Source of the DNA: Earliella scabrosa
Lineage: Eukaryota > Basidiomycota > Agaricomycetes > Polyporales > Polyporaceae
NCBI GenBank assembly: GCA_022605405.1
Contig: JABYQQ010000014.1
Coordinates: 806,001 to 870,000, forward strand
Length of the DNA stretch: 64,000 nucleotides
Direction: 5' to 3'
The notes beneath the pieces were generated by a model. It worked only from the letters and a program-made list of their open reading frames with translations. It had not been told where the DNA came from and made no database searches. Made by a program: the position numbers and the translations under genes. The first letter of the stretch is position 1. Each line of letters begins with the position of its first letter. This document shows positions 47,055 through 60,477 of the stretch, piece by piece.

Positions 47055-50000
47055 ATGAGTGTCCTTGCTCAGAAACAGCCAGGTGTGTCCTCGCATTCTT
47101 TGTTCCAGAGGGGCCACCGAGGCATGCTGCGTGTTACCCGTCCTCGATCCTAGCAGCAGTGCTCAGAGTCATCTCTTTGGGACGTCTGCGTTGTGTGTGG
47201 ACTGCTCATTCATCGATACGATGCGCATATAGCCATGACCGGCGCCATATGCGCAGCGTGGCCTTCGGGTCCGTATACATGTCCCCCTCGCTCACATTGC
47301 GTTTGATTCTGTCTAGATCCCGCTGAGAACTGGGACGAAGACTTTGAGTTCCATGTCAATGGAGCTACTGGTTCCCCTACACAAGGGAGTCCCCGCAAGC
47401 CTCGCAACTCCAGCCCACGCATCGTCACCACCTCTCCCCTCACGCCTGGGACGCCATCCCGCGAAAAGAGCAATACCCACACCAACACCAACACCTTCAC
47501 CAACTGGGCCGAACCTGGCCCGTCCACTCCTTTGAAACGACTACAGCACACAGAAAACTGGGACGATGATTTCCAAGATACCGACTCGCCTGGGCCTTCC
47601 GCCCGGAGGTCATCCCAACAGTCTCACACCCGCAACGGCAGCGCAGCGCAGCAGCTCGGATCGGGCGGCAGCTCGCCCATAGAGAACTGGGACGAAGAGT
47701 TCGAAGACGGCACCACGCGCCCTGGTGCGTCCCCGCGGCGGAGAACTCCCCGAAAGAGAGCGTCGTGGGGTTCGTCTGACGAGGAGGACGACTACGCGTT
47801 CGGAGAGAGGGAGGACGACCGTACGGTCACGTCAAAGACGCGAGGTATGCACTTCCACATCCCGACCGAGGTCCCGCCTCCTGTGCCGCCCCTCCCATCA
47901 CCCTTTCCCCGCTCTCCAACCGCATCCGTGTTCTCCGTGCCCGTATCATCTACCACGGGACGAGACTCGGTTGCAGGGTACTCGTACTCGTCCACTGCAC
48001 ACCTAGCTTTGCGCCCGACTGTTTCGGGAAGCTCGGCCGCGATAGCAGCACGTTTGGCGCTCCTCCCTCCGAGCCCTCCGATCCACCGGGAGCGCCGACG
48101 ACTCCGCAAGAAGTCTCGTCCGCCACCGAACTTCGAAGAGGGCATCTTCGAGCTCGACGACCGCGCGGAGCTCGCTGAACAGGCGCGTCCGGTCACGCCC
48201 GAGAATAATACCAAGAAGCGCGACCTGCCGACCACCTCGCTCGATGACCCCCCATCCGAGGTCGGAAACACGTCCACGGGCAAGACACCTCTGCTCTCGC
48301 GCATCGGCTCGGTAGGCAAGAAGTGGAGCACCGGGCGAAAGAAACGCGCCAGCACGGGCCCGTCCGAAGTCGCGCTCAAGGAACGCGAAGAGCCTCCGCT
48401 CCCCGATCGCCACACGGAGAGCGAGGGCTCGCGGCCGACGAGCTTCATTGCATCGAGCTCGCCCGGGCACGGTGGGTCCAAGAGCTGGTTTTTTCGTTCT
48501 GGTGGCGGCGGTCAGGGGCCAGGCTCGCCACCGGGTCGGGACGCGCCCCTGAAGCACGAACGGAGCGTCGAGCGGCTGCTGCACCTGATGGGCGTCGAGC
48601 GGGGGCGTGAGCGCGAGCCCGGCTCGCCGTCGTCGCGGGAACGCAAGGGCAAGGCGCGGAGTGCCCACACGCGCGAGGGCACGGACCAGAGCGAGACGCT
48701 GCCGCAGGACCTGGAGGCCGCGATGGACGGCAACGGCGTGCCGACGTCGACGCTGCTGTTTGGTGGGGGCACGCCACGGCGGCCGACGTCGATGCAGGTG
48801 TCGATCACGAACTCGTCGTCTGGGTCGAGTTGGAGCACGCGTCCGCCTGTGCCACGGCACGTGTCGTACACCGATGGGAAACCGCGGAGACCGACGACTC
48901 CGAGCAGTCGTGCGAGCTCGAAGCAGCGGTCGGCGTCGGCTAGCGTGGAGGACGTGCATCGTGCCAAGAAGAGCTCGACGGCCACGACTCGTGACACTTA
49001 TGACGACCACTCTAGCGACGCACATCCTGGAGCGCCGCCGGATAAGCCTCCGACGGAGGATGAGAAGGGTGGCCGGCGGTTCATGGGTGGGATTCGGCGC
49101 ATCAGCCTCGTTGGGAGCAAGCACAAGCGGACGAAGAGCATCACAGCGGACGATAAGGAGAAACGACCTAAACGTCCTGGCACCGCGTCGTCGACACACG
49201 AGAGCGATGCTGCCACGCAAGATCAGAGCACTCCACGTCCACCGTCTCGAATCGTCCGAAGTTCACAAGATATCCCACTCCTTCCACCTATCGAACTCCA
49301 GCCTCCATCTCCGCCCCGAAATAAGGGGCCCCGGAAACCCCTCGTACTGGATAGCGCAAACCTTGCGACACCCACCCGAAATTCTCTTGAGCGCACGTTG
49401 GAACCTTCACGTTCGCATCCGACGCTCACCTCGCGTTCCCCCGCTCCATCCATCTCCGCGTCTACATCCCACGATACCGCGCTACCTGTTATACCCACCC
49501 CGTTACCATCCCCTACCCGCCCAAGAGGCTCGACCTCGCCGGTCCAGACCGCCTCCCTCGGTCGCACAGCGCAGCCACCGAAAGACCGCGACCGATCTGC
49601 CAGCTCAGCTGTGCTACGACGTAACTCACTCGGAGACCTCAAGATCCCTGCTCGGATCAGTCAAGCGCAGGTTAGTCTGCGGCGAGACTTGACGATGGTG
49701 CGAGACTTCGCCACGAGTGTCGAGCGTGAGTGTCTCTCTTTCCCATAATACCACTCTATCTAACTATCGCTTCACAGAGCTCAAGCAGTTGCAGCTCACG
49801 TACACGACGCTCGTCGGCCAAGTGCGGGAACTAATACACGACCCACAGCAGCACGAGTCGCAGTCTCGCCCCGTGTCTCCGAGTTTCATCCATCTCCCCA
49901 AACCGTCTTCACGGTCAAGAGCGAACACGAATCCCACTACGAACAATGGACCATCTCGAAGCCAGCTCAACACAGCTTTCCTGAATATCGAGGCTAAGTA

Positions 50001-51507
50001 CCGGCTGTCCTGGGAGTGCGCCGAGCTCCTCATCGACCTCGCTGGGGGAGGCAATCAGCCCCCGTCTCCGCCACCGCCGTCAAGCCAGTCCGCTCCTGCT
50101 GTGCCGACGGTTCCAATCGAAGGTCGCAAGAGTCGGGAACGAGCCATCACCCTCGCTGGAGACGAGCCCAAACCTGCCATCAGCCCTTCAACGCATGGTC
50201 CGACGTCCCCACCTCTCGCAAGCCCACCGCCTTCTCAGTGGCGTGCGTCGACCGGACGGCATGACCTCAGTCAGCGCCAGCTCATGCTGCTGCGCGAGAT
50301 GCTGAACAACACGGACCCATCTGCGACCATGTCGCTGGAGCCGAACATTCCTGAGGAGGAAATCAACCGGAACTGGCGCTGGGGCGATGCGATGAACAGC
50401 ACCGTCACGCTACCGAGTGAAGAGTCTGGCTCAGCACACGGCGTGCAGCCGTCCCCAACCAAGAAGCAGAACACGGCCAAACGGGGGATGCGACACATCC
50501 GGGAGATGCTCAGGCGGCTGAAGAAGAATCCCGGGCAGATCATGATGCAGTCGTCCTCGTCGATCTCTGCGAGCACGGACTCGTCGTTGAACCTGCATCG
50601 GGACTCGAGACCGCACTCGGTCATGTCGCGTCGTCGGAAGACGAGCATTGGGCCAGAGTCCATCGCGTCGAGACGTGACAAGCATCCGAACTCGCCGTAT
50701 GGCACGACCCCGGGGCTGTCGCACAAGTCGTCCCCTCGGCGACCTTCGCTCGCGTCCATCTTCCGCATTGGGCAGAAGACGAAGAGTTCTGCTGTCGCGG
50801 GCCAGTCCGTCGATGACCTTAGCTCGACCACGACAGGTCTCCCTAGTGGCGGTTCTGGACAGGCTAGTGGCACGAGTCTTGGCGACGAGGACTGGGACCG
50901 CGTCGAATCCGCTTCGGATCTCGACCACGCCGCTCGTGCGCTTGGGCTGTCGTCCGATGGCACAGCGACAGTGCGGGGAAAGAAAGGGAAGTCTCCTTAC
51001 CTCTTCCAACCCCGTGCCTCCGATGCAGACACCGCGCGCCGCCTCCCCGATGCATCCCAGTCCTCTATCTGGAGTCCAGGCGAGTCTCCGAAGAAACCGT
51101 CCGCGATACCCCCCTCCATACTCGAGTCGTACACGCGCTCGATCAAGCTCTCCGATGTCCGCGAGCAGCCAGGGGAGGGCGACACGGCCGGACAGAGCCA
51201 GCTGTCGCAAGCCCAGTCGCGCAGCAAGAAGCGGCAGTCCGCGCCCAGCCCGAGCCCCCGTCGGCCGCCCTCGCGGACGCGGAAGAACCCAACTGGGTCG
51301 GTGCGCTCTGCCCCGCCACAGCCGTGGGGCAATCCGAGCCCTGAGCTGAGTGCGGGCGCGCTGCCGGACTCGAAGCTGGCGATGGCGCCGGAGAACATCA
51401 AGCCGCTGCTGGAGAATGCACGGGAGGTGCATGCGCGCTGCACGGACTGCATCGCTGAGCTCGAGGCGCTGCTCGAGAGCACGAACGGCCTCAGCGTGAG
51501 CGCTTAG
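47055..51507 (+). CDS. Byr4/Bfa1-like cytokinesis regulator
   Basis: Three exons (47055-47082, 47317-49725, 49778-51507) give 1388 residues. By similarity to Byr4/Bfa1 it would be the scaffold half of the two-part GAP that restrains the septation or mitotic-exit GTPase at the spindle pole. The first exon MSVLAQKQP joins in frame to DPAENWDEDFEF. Three short repeats, ENWDEDFE, ENWDDDFQ and ENWDEEFE, lie within the first 120 residues, a hallmark of the family. The middle is basic, S/P-rich and probably disordered. A segment around VSLRRDLTMVRDFATSVEQL is conserved-looking and precedes the last exon, which includes KRGMRHIREMLRRLKKNPGQ. The C-terminus ENAREVHARCTDCIAELEAL is helical. The function call rests on the NWD repeats and overall plan, not on a full alignment. 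Confidence 0.75.
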
Positions 51508-52104
51508 GATCTCTCGGTGGCGGACTTTTGCGATTCGTTCGTCGGATTGGACTGTGGTGGTGGTGGTGGTGGCGAGGCTCGTCGCATGCTTGCTTGGATC
51601 GTTCGTTCGTTGTCGTTGCTGCTGTTGCTGTTGTTGAAGTTGTTGATGATGTGTGTCGCTTTCGCTTCGATGTGTCTCTCGCATACGCATACGCTACGCT
51701 ACGTATACGCTATCACGCCGTTTTGTCATGTCTCGTCATGTAATTAATGCATCTACTTACGCCTACTACTTACTGCAATGTCATTTCATGTTTTGATGAG
51801 TTCATCAGGTGCGTGTGTTGTGCTGCTTCTACGTACAGCCGAGACGAGTGCTGAATAAGTTGACGCGACGGAAACGCTGTGGTCTAGCGAGAACGTTGGG
51901 AACACCCCGTCAGAGTTGCTCAGAACCACTCCGCTGGCAAGTCTTCTTGTAATTGACGATGTCTTGCTGGTGCATTTCACAAGAAATCACCCATCTTGAA
52001 GACCTGCCATATTGGGCCATACTTATGTCTAGCGCCTCGCCACAACTTACAACACGTCACCACTCCGATACTCGCTTGAGCAGCTCTAGTCAGGCTCTGT
52101 TACT
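51508..52104. other. Intergenic with short triplet runs
   Basis: 3' flank of the cytokinesis-regulator gene. Contains a GGT run at about 51555-51572 and a GTT/GCT-rich run at 51610-51645. No gene seen. Confidence 0.4.
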
Positions 52105-54279
52105 GTGTCTCCTCTCTATTCCAGTGAGCGAAACATGTTCTTACATTATTCTTGTACTCAAGTCCAGATTGTCGCTAAGATCCTGTCTTGCGATGCTCGC
52201 CGGGTCGAGTGGGTTCGACGATCGACGACACAAGGACATCTCGGTGCATCAAAATTGGACAGTCCTCTGCTTGACAGACTGGCTGCGAAGATGTCTCGTC
52301 AGCATGTCATTGGGCGCATGAACTGGGGACTCGTAGAGATACCTATCGAGGTCACGGAGTCGCAAGCGGAATTTCCCTTCACTGACGTTGACGTTGAGGA
52401 CGTCGTGTCTCAAGGCAAGGGCCATGTACAGAGCCGCGATCGACTCGCGAAGTTTGCGTTAGAGGTTCAGAGTCGGCAGCACAGAACACACGTGTATACC
52501 ATCGCAATCTGCAGGGATCAGGCTCGCTTCCAACGCCACGACCGAGCTGGATGCGCCGTATCCGCATCGTTCAACTACCTCGAGGATCCACGACCTATCG
52601 GGACTTTCCTCTACAAACTCTTCCGCGACAACTGCGTCTCTCGGGAGTCCCGTGGCCATGATCCGACGGCGGCGCTAGCTTCTGCGATTGAGGCCCAGGT
52701 CTTCCGGGACGTCGTCAGAGCCCACGGACAGAACATGGAGGACTATGTCCGGGTCATGTTCGCGCAGGCTGCAGCGAATGGATGGCCAATCTACAAGTTG
52801 AAGGTTAGGTCGTCTTGGTCACCGGACGGCGAGGTCGCAGTACAACGTGGAGATCAGGAAAAGCTCTGCAGCGTCCTTGTCGGACGCCCATCCTTCACAG
52901 AGAGAGGGACGAAAGGCTTCATCGGCTGGCACGAAGATGGCTATCCTGTCTACGTTAAGGACACCTGGCGTATGGAATCGGATCGCCTTCTGGCAGAGTG
53001 CGATACCTATCATACTCTCTGGAGCTCAGAAGACGCTCAAGACATCGAGCACACCCATGTCCCGACTCTCCTTGGAGGTGGCGACGTCCACACCGATGCT
53101 GGCACGATACAGCGCACACTGAAACATACACCGAAGATCCCGTTGTCCTACATTCATGTCCGGCTGGTCTTCAAGGAAATATGCCGTGACCTCGAGACCT
53201 TCGAGGACGCCCGTGAGCTGACTGCGATTATTTGTCGTGCGATCTTAGGTACGGAATGCTCGTACCTCAAGGCTGACATGCGGTATAGCAACTAATTTGC
53301 GACCCGCATGTCTCGACAGGTCATGCGCGTGCTTGGAACAAGTTCGGGATCCTGCACAGGGACATTAGCGTCGGAAACATCCTCATCTACGATTTCACAA
53401 GAAAGGATGGCCAGAAGGTTAGATTGGGGTTGCTATCAGACTGGGACCTGGCAGTGACCCGCGAGCAACTCGAAGATGCTAAATCAGCACAGGCGATTCC
53501 CTCGGTATGTCGCAACTTGCCTACGATAACGATAACCGGACAGATTCTCACCTGCACTGCAGGGCACTTGGCAGTTCATGTCAGCCGTATTGCAGCAGGT
53601 CCCAGGCAAGCGACATGAGGTGTCAGACGATCTCGAATCCGCCTTCCATCTTCTCAGATGGTGCGCCATCAAGTACTTTCCTCATGACGTGTCCATGCGT
53701 CCCGCCGCGGTACTCGCAATGCTTCGGCACTTCGACTACCGGGAAGAAGATCACAATATCGGTATATATCGCGGCTCTCAGGAGAAGTACTGGGATGTCG
53801 TCTATAATCGCCACATATCCGGGCTGGCACCCCAACACCCGTTCACCAGGATGCTTGCGATGCTCGGGAAGCTCTTCGCTAATCACTACCAGGCCCTGGG
53901 GTTGCGTCCGCCGGTCTTGCGGGAAGCGACAATGCGTCCGAGCATCGAGGAGACAGGCTCTGGACTAGACCCCGCATTGGAATCGTGGTTGGAATACACT
54001 TCTCAACACAAGGTGGCTGATGACGATCCTGTGTACAAGAGCATCAAACAGCATGTTGCCGCACTGACTGCTCCCGCCGAATCGAGCGATACCGTTCGAG
54101 GTCCGGGGATCCCATTGACGGTGCCCGCCACGGCCCCTACGTCTGGGGTTTACACGCATAACCTCTTCGTGACCATCATCGCCGATTCTCTGGAGAATGG
54201 GGGGTGGGATCTAGAAATCCCTGGCTTCGACATGAAGAAGGGTCCGTGGCAAAACATGGGGCGTCTCGGACATTGCTAG
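52105..54279 (+). CDS. FunK1-type protein kinase, copy B (N-terminally shortened)
   Basis: Close tandem relative of copy C. From MNWGLVEIPIEVT onward (ATG at about 52318) it matches copy C block by block: FPFTDVDVEDVVSQGKGHVQ, SRQHRTHVYTIAICRDQARF, FNYLEDPRPIGTFLYKLFRD, KGFIGWHEDGYPVYVKDTWR and HTHVPTLLGGGDVH. The catalytic exon follows an intron (gtacgg..cgacag): FGILHRDISVGNILIY and GLLSDWDLAVTREQ. It ends with KRHEVSDDLESAFHLLRW and a tail to 54279. Residues upstream of MNWGLVEI do not match copy C, which has about 150 more residues there. The long open frame from 52105 may therefore be non-homologous, and the gene either shortened or partly decayed. Catalytic HRD and DWD are kept. Confidence 0.7.
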
Positions 54280-55112
54280 TTACGCTAGTTTCCTATGTAG
54301 GACCCCTCCTCGACCATGATCATGAATGTTTGTCCCTGGCAGCCCCGACACTAGCATTAGTCTTAGGGCGACATGGGCGTTCATTGATCATCTCAGCGTG
54401 CGGAGTAACATGGCAAGGAACTGGAAGTGCGAGGACGATGAAGTACGGAGGGCGAGAAGTGCAGTGAGACCCGCCAATGCGGCTCCAGAAATGCTCGATG
54501 CTAATGTTGAGGTATAGATGAGAGAAAGGCTTGAGCCTCTTCTAGCAAACGGCTGCGCAGAATGTGCTTTCTGGACGTGGTGGTGTACGTGTATGGGATA
54601 CCAGAGTCGATGTTGGCTGTGTCGGACTCGGATTGGGAGATCTTGGACTGGGAGATACAATTAGGCCTCCAGATGGTCTCAAAACCGTCAAAACACACTA
54701 TTCCAGCAGTGGGCTCAAGCCGTCCTCGCGGTATTGTCGTAGGTTTCCATGGTTAATGGAGAAAGGCTCAGAAAGCGGTGGGGCTGGAACGCGAAGGTTG
54801 AAACGTTGACGGCGGCCCGGCCCCTCCCGAGATGCCACGTGGTGGCGATGCACGGAGGTCGCCTTGGCAATGGAAGGTGACCCACGTCACGACTCACGAG
54901 TCTGCAAGCTTCAAGTTCCAAGCTGAAGTTGTTCGTCACCAATTGACTCGTTGTCTCGCCGATACTTCAGTGGGTGATACACTATGTCATGCAATGGCTA
55001 TCCTTACTCTGAGATCTCAGATTCAAGGCTGCCTTCGGATTTGTAGGTATCCCGCTGGACTCCCAACTTCCGTTGACCGTGGCTCTAGTTTGCCAGTGAG
55101 AACTCCGAGGAG
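54280..55112. other. Spacer between tandem FunK1 copies
   Basis: About 830 bp. The frame at 54832-55197 has no clear match to other FunK1 N-termini. It may include unrecognised first exons of copy C. Confidence 0.35.
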
Positions 55113-57789
55113 ATGCATAAGAATTGGCGAGTTCTCAAGTTGGATGATTGGCTACGACTTTGTCTCCCGGAGGGCGACGACCCTCCACCAACTCTGACAT
55201 TTAACAAGTACAAATTAAATCTGTCTGGTTCGGAAGCCAGCATGTATTATGGATTGGTGCGTCAGGATACTAGGATGCATACTTCGGTCTCGCGTGCTCA
55301 TGAACCACATTAGGCTGAAGGATTTAATGACGCAATGAGAACGATTGGCTGCACTGATTATCAAGTTCGCATCACTGCCAAACACCCTGATCCTTCCTCC
55401 CCACGTGCGTCTGCACGCAAGGTGGCGTGCCGCCGCCTGCTTAACCCGGATCTGGTGATTGTCCCGACCACTGAAGGCGCCGAAGCACAAATTGGGTCTT
55501 CCAGGAAGACGAAGAAAGCCGAAGATGTACGCTTTGACGGTTTGGGTCCCGTTTCCGCGACCCCGCAGCCCTCCGGGCAGCCGTCAAGAGTGGCGCGTTC
55601 AACCACCGCTCCAAACCGCAATGTCTCTGCCATCACTTCCGAGGTGCCGTGGTGCGCCAAGTTCGTCGAGCGCATGAACTGGGGGCTCGTAGAGATACCC
55701 ATCGAGGTCACGGACCTGAAGGCGAAGTCTCCGTTCACCAACGTCGACGTTGAGGACGTCGTATCTCAGGGCAGGGGCCATGTGCAGGCCCGCAATCGGC
55801 TCGAGATGTATGCGTTGGAGGTAATGAGTCGGCAGCACAGAACACACATGTACACCGTCACAATCTGCAGGGATGAAGCTCGCTTCCAGCGCTACGACCG
55901 AGCTGGATGCGTCGTATCCGATTCTTTCAACTACCTCGAGGATCCACGACCCATTGGGATCTTCCTCTACAAACTCTTCCGCGACAACTGCGTCTCTCGG
56001 GAGTCTCGTGGCCACGATCCGACGGCGGAGCTGGCTTCTGGGGATGAGGCTCACGTCTTCCGGGACGTTGTCAAAACCCACGGAGACAACATGGAGGACC
56101 ACGTCAAGGTCATGTTCGCGAAAGCTGCGATGGAGGGATCGCCGATCCATAAGCTGAAGATCACGGCTCCTTGGTCACCGGACGGCAAGAGGGCGGTGAG
56201 GCGCGGTGACCCGGAAAGGGTCTGCAGTATCCTCGTAGGACGCCCTTGGAGGTCAACATCGTCTCTCACAGGGACAGGGACGAAGGGCTTCGTTGGCTGG
56301 CACGAAGACCGCTATCCTGTCTTTGTCAAGGACTACTGGCGGCCGATGTCAGACACCTGCACCCCGGAGTTCGAACACTATCACACTTTGTGGCGCTCAA
56401 GCGATGCTACTGACATTGCCCAAACATTTGTTCCGACTCTCCTCGGGGGCGGTGACGTCGACGCAGTGGCCGTGATACAACGCACATGGGCAGAGGAGGC
56501 TACGGCGCGGGCCATTGGTACAGATTCTCACTCGGTGCCGCGTGTCCACGCCCGGCTGGTCATCAAAGAGATTTGTCGTGATCTCGAAACGTTCGAGGAC
56601 TCGCGTGAGCTGGTAATTGGTGTATATGGAGCATTGATAGGTGCGGATAGCCTCGGTTCTAACATCTCACTGCAACAGCAACTGATTATCCACATCCACG
56701 TCATAACAGCTCACAAGCGGGCGTACGACACCTTCAACATCCTACACAGAGACCTGAGTGTGGGAAACATTCTCCTCTACAAGCACACGTGGAAGGGGAG
56801 AACGATGACCGTGGGGTTGCTGTCAGACTGGGACCTTGCGAAGACCCGCGAGCAACTCGAGGAATCTGAACCGGCGCAGCGAGACCGCTCTGTAGGTTGC
56901 AATAATCGCTTAATTACTGAATGAATCACAGCTGACGCTCACCATGCAGGGAACTTGGCGATTCATGTCCGCGCTCTTGCAGCAGATACCCGGCAAGCGA
57001 CACGAAGTTTCAGACGATCTCGAATCCGCTTTCCACATATTCCGGTGGTGTGCTATCAAATACTTTCCCCACACCGATTGTTCGTCTGCCTCTATGATCG
57101 AAGAGATGCTTCGGCAGTTCGACTGGTATGCCGCCAATGAGAAGCCAGTGCCTCGTGGCTCTCTTGCTAAGTTCAAGAACGTAGTGGAGGCCCGCCCCAT
57201 CTATGGCTTGCATCGCAAGCACCCGTTTACCAAGATGCTCTTTCAGCTTGGCACGCTCTTCTCCGATCACTACGAGAAACTCGGGTTGCGTCCCACATTC
57301 GTCAGTGCGGAAGAAGCCGATATCGAAGTAGACTCCGAAACGGACGTGGAAGAGGAGTTGTACCATCGGACTCGCCGAGATGCAAACCGGGATGTCTACG
57401 CCACAATCGAGCAGCACGTCGCGTCCTTCACGGCTCCTTCTGCAACAGGCGATACAAGTCCCTATTTCGTGCTCCCAGATACGATTGGCCCCACGCCTCA
57501 GACATCCGGGGTGTTCACGCACGACACCTTCTTGGCAATCGTGCACGAGGCCCTGTTCGGTCCTAAGAGTAAGCCTCTGTGGAAGCGGATGGAGATACCG
57601 AAGAACAATTCGGAGGCCCTCACTTCCAGAATGGACAGCACCGGCACCGAGGGTGCAACCCACACGACACCACGTCGATACACCAGGTCCAAGACGGACG
57701 ACGTTCCATTACATCTGCGGTACTTCAGCCTTCGAGATTCTTTAACTCCGCCGCCCGACGAGGACTCGACGTCCATGTATAAGTATTGA
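55113..57789 (+). CDS. FunK1-type protein kinase, copy C
   Basis: Most complete of the three kinases. N-terminal exon MHKNWRVLKLDDWLRLCLPE then YKLNLSGSEASMYYGLV, an intron, then TDYQVRITAKHPDPSSPRAS and a basic linker. The kinase follows: MNWGLVEIPIEVTDLKAKSP, SRQHRTHMYTVTICRDEARF, FNYLEDPRPIGIFLYKLFRD and TFVPTLLGGGDVDA. An intron ending cataacag gives AHKRAYDTFNILHRDLSVGN and GLLSDWDLAKTREQLEESEP. The last exons hold GTWRFMSALLQQIPGKRHEV then SDDLESAFHIFRW and an acidic/polar tail ending STSMYKY. HRD and DWD (DFG equivalent) are present, so activity is plausible. The start may lie in an earlier exon. Function in the family is unknown. Confidence 0.82.
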
Positions 57790-58064
57790 TGGCTCATGAC
57801 TCGAGGTCTCAGACGAAGGATATTCATCCTGAGCCTTCTGTTCTTTGCGACTCCGTATGTACTGTATCTCTCATTGCAGGTTATGCAACACCGTTTAAGT
57901 GTGACATACACTGCATCGTCCATTCGGACGGCGATCCGCAATTCAGCCGTATAAGGAGGACCTGTCATAAATTTACTAATGGAAGAAACGAAAGTACTCT
58001 ACGCCAGTTCAAGCACAACCGAGAATCTACGACCAAGTCCGCATTAACCTCCCATCTCAAGCCC

Positions 58065-59154
58065 CTACGTGGCCTTCGACGTGAACGGGAACTGCACGAC
58101 GGCAAAGCCACTACGCAGCACCGCGTCGCTAAGCGGCGAATCCTTGCTCGACACCGCGACAGCATACACCGTGCCCGCAAGCCCCGGCGGGACCGTCGTC
58201 GACCCATCCGCAGTGACGTCCGTGTACACGACGTCCAGCCCGTCCAGCCACGCGAGGAACGTCTTCCCCTCTATTTTCCCTCCCTTCGGGCTCGCAATGG
58301 CCGCCTTGATCTTCGCGCCAGCAGCCGGGGCCGAGTTCGACAGGGTGAGCGCGGGGAACGCCTGGACGGGCAGCGGCGGGTTCGTCGACGGGCAGGAGGT
58401 GATGAACTGCGCCGCGAGCGAGAAGGCGCCGCTCGGAGGGAGGGGCGTGTCGAATGGCCCGTTCCATGCCTGCAGTTTGAGTACGGCGGAAGAGACCCAG
58501 CCTGCGTGGCGCGACTCAACGGCGAGGATTGACTGCGTTCCGGTGCAGGCATGAGCACTATTCGGGACCATGACATGAGACGCGGAGAGGGGGACGTACG
58601 GCTGCGGCGGTGAGGACGTCTTTGTTCGAGACGAACTTGGCGGCGCCGAGGTATGCAGACCCGCCGACGGACTCGAGGATCATCGACAGCGTGACAAACG
58701 AGCGCGGGTCGGTGTGCGGGCTGGTCTCGCGTGAGCAGCACGCCTACAATGAGGACGGGAAAGCGAGTGACCAGGACGTACAAGTTGTACTCGCACGGCT
58801 GCGTCGCGCTGTCACCAAGGGCGCCCTGGAGGAACTTGACGTGGCCGGCCTCGTGGGACGCGATCTGCGTGAGGCGGTTGCGGACCCAGAACGGGAAACC
58901 GGCCTTCTCGAAGTCGGCCTCGCTGTACTTTGCCAGGCCGCGCGAGTAGAAAGCGTTCTCCAGGTGCTCGAGGGTGAGCGCAAGCTGGAGGACGTCCGTG
59001 TCTGCGCCGGGAGATCGATTAGGGCGATGGGCAGGTGAGAGGGATTAGGAGGGCGCTGGGCGGTGGCAAAGTGCTCACCGGTGACTTGGGGCGTCGACGG
59101 CGCGCCGAGGACGGCGGACACGGCAGCAAAGGCGACGAGGAGGATCTTGAACAT
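58065..59154 (-). CDS. Secreted ferritin-like (Rds1/Ferritin_2 type) protein
   Basis: Starts at 59154 with the signal peptide [20 protein letters not shown]. An intron follows APSTPQVTG. The next exon carries [20 protein letters not shown], then [20 protein letters not shown] with KFLQGALG. Later come [35 protein letters not shown] and [20 protein letters not shown]. The [15 protein letters not shown] and AVESRHAG motifs match the four-helix ferritin-like bundle, with Glu and His as likely metal ligands. The C-terminal half after [13 protein letters not shown] is a beta-like extension ending FPFTSKAT. Related fungal genes respond to sexual development or stress; the substrate is unknown. Four or so exons with short introns. 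Convergent with FunK1 copy C. Confidence 0.82.
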
Positions 59155-60477
59155 GGCTGCCTCGAGGGGGAAGTAAGAACGAGTGAAACGGTCGGAGAGG
59201 TGAGGTCCGGGAATATCTCAGTCGATGGCCAGAGCCTTTTCCCAGTGGTCTCTTTTATACGAGGTCCAGTAGGGTCACCGGAGACATCGGATAGGCCAGC
59301 TGCTACACGCGATGGACGTTGGCGAGAGCACGTCTGCTACAACGGTGTCGAGTGCTGCCATACCTGGCCGCCACGAAGGACACTCCATGGCAGGTGTGGA
59401 TCTTGTTGCGTTGGCCCGAGATGACCGATGGCGCCTGGCCTGCTTGTTCGCGGCCGGCATACCCGAAGTCAAGATCGATCCCCGTGAACCTCTCATCGAC
59501 GAAGGGCAGATCAAAGACGGTGTCCATTATGAACAGATCGGGCTCGAGAGGACAGCATCCACTGCAAGCGCTGAAAGTCTGAGGTACGACTGTCAAGTTA
59601 GAGTGAACGACACCGGTACGGGGAGAAGGCGCTCAGCTCGGCGTCGACCACCGGCACGGTTGAGATGGGTTGATCCTCTATCTATTCGGCCTCAGGAAGA
59701 GAAGTCGACAGCTCGCGGGTGGGTAAGGGCATGTACGTGAACCGCAGGGCCCCGTAAGTAATAGACGAGGGATGACATACACGTGATCGTGGTGTGGAGA
59801 CTGCCCGAGGACCCCGTCGATCTCTGGCTGCTTGTCCGCCACGTCTCTCGCCGCACCACTCACTACTCAGAAGGGGTCAGGCATTCGCCCACCCTCCGAG
59901 GACATCCTTCCTCACTCACCTCCTATGTCCCATTCCGAAGACTGAGGAGAAGTGGCAACAGCTCGGAACGAGGGGTGGGTACGGGCTCCAAATACTGAAT
60001 ACGAGAGCGTAGTTCTAGGATATGCATTGAACCTATATGCGAGGCGTCCAGGGATAGTCGTACGCACCCAAACACACCTACACATGTACATCGCTGCGCA
60101 GCTCAGTCGAGAGTGTCCAGGGCGGCGCGATGTTCGTCCGCTGCGGGAAGTCGCACGCGTTGTGAGAGCCGTTGCTAGGTTGAGCTTGAAGCTTGAAGCC
60201 AGGATACGACCTCACGGCCTGACGCTGCGTAACTGCGTATATCCCGTCGCGGGCCAGAGCATGCCCACAGACAAGTGTAAGGAAATAGAGAGGGCCAGGC
60301 CCGATTCAATCTGCTCAAGTCGGACTCAGAAGTGTCAAAAGGGTCAGCAATGAGATTAGTGACGAGAGCGTACAGGAAAGAACAGGCAGTGACTATTTGC
60401 GCGCAGGAGGGGGTATGACCAAGATATGAGCCGAGAGATACAGTACATCGAAGTCCAGCAAATGCACGCGCCGCCCT
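59155..60477. other. Intergenic, about 1.3 kb
   Basis: Upstream region of the ferritin-like gene and 3' flank of the BTB gene. Overlapping frames at 59303-59740 on both strands show no recognisable domain. Confidence 0.4.

Noticed and set aside
48003..49220. 405-aa antisense open frame inside the Byr4-like gene
   Set aside because: GC-rich, Arg-rich shadow of the real coding strand; no start context or domain. The same holds for 50431-51690 (419 aa antisense) and 48607-49692 (361 aa, other plus frame).
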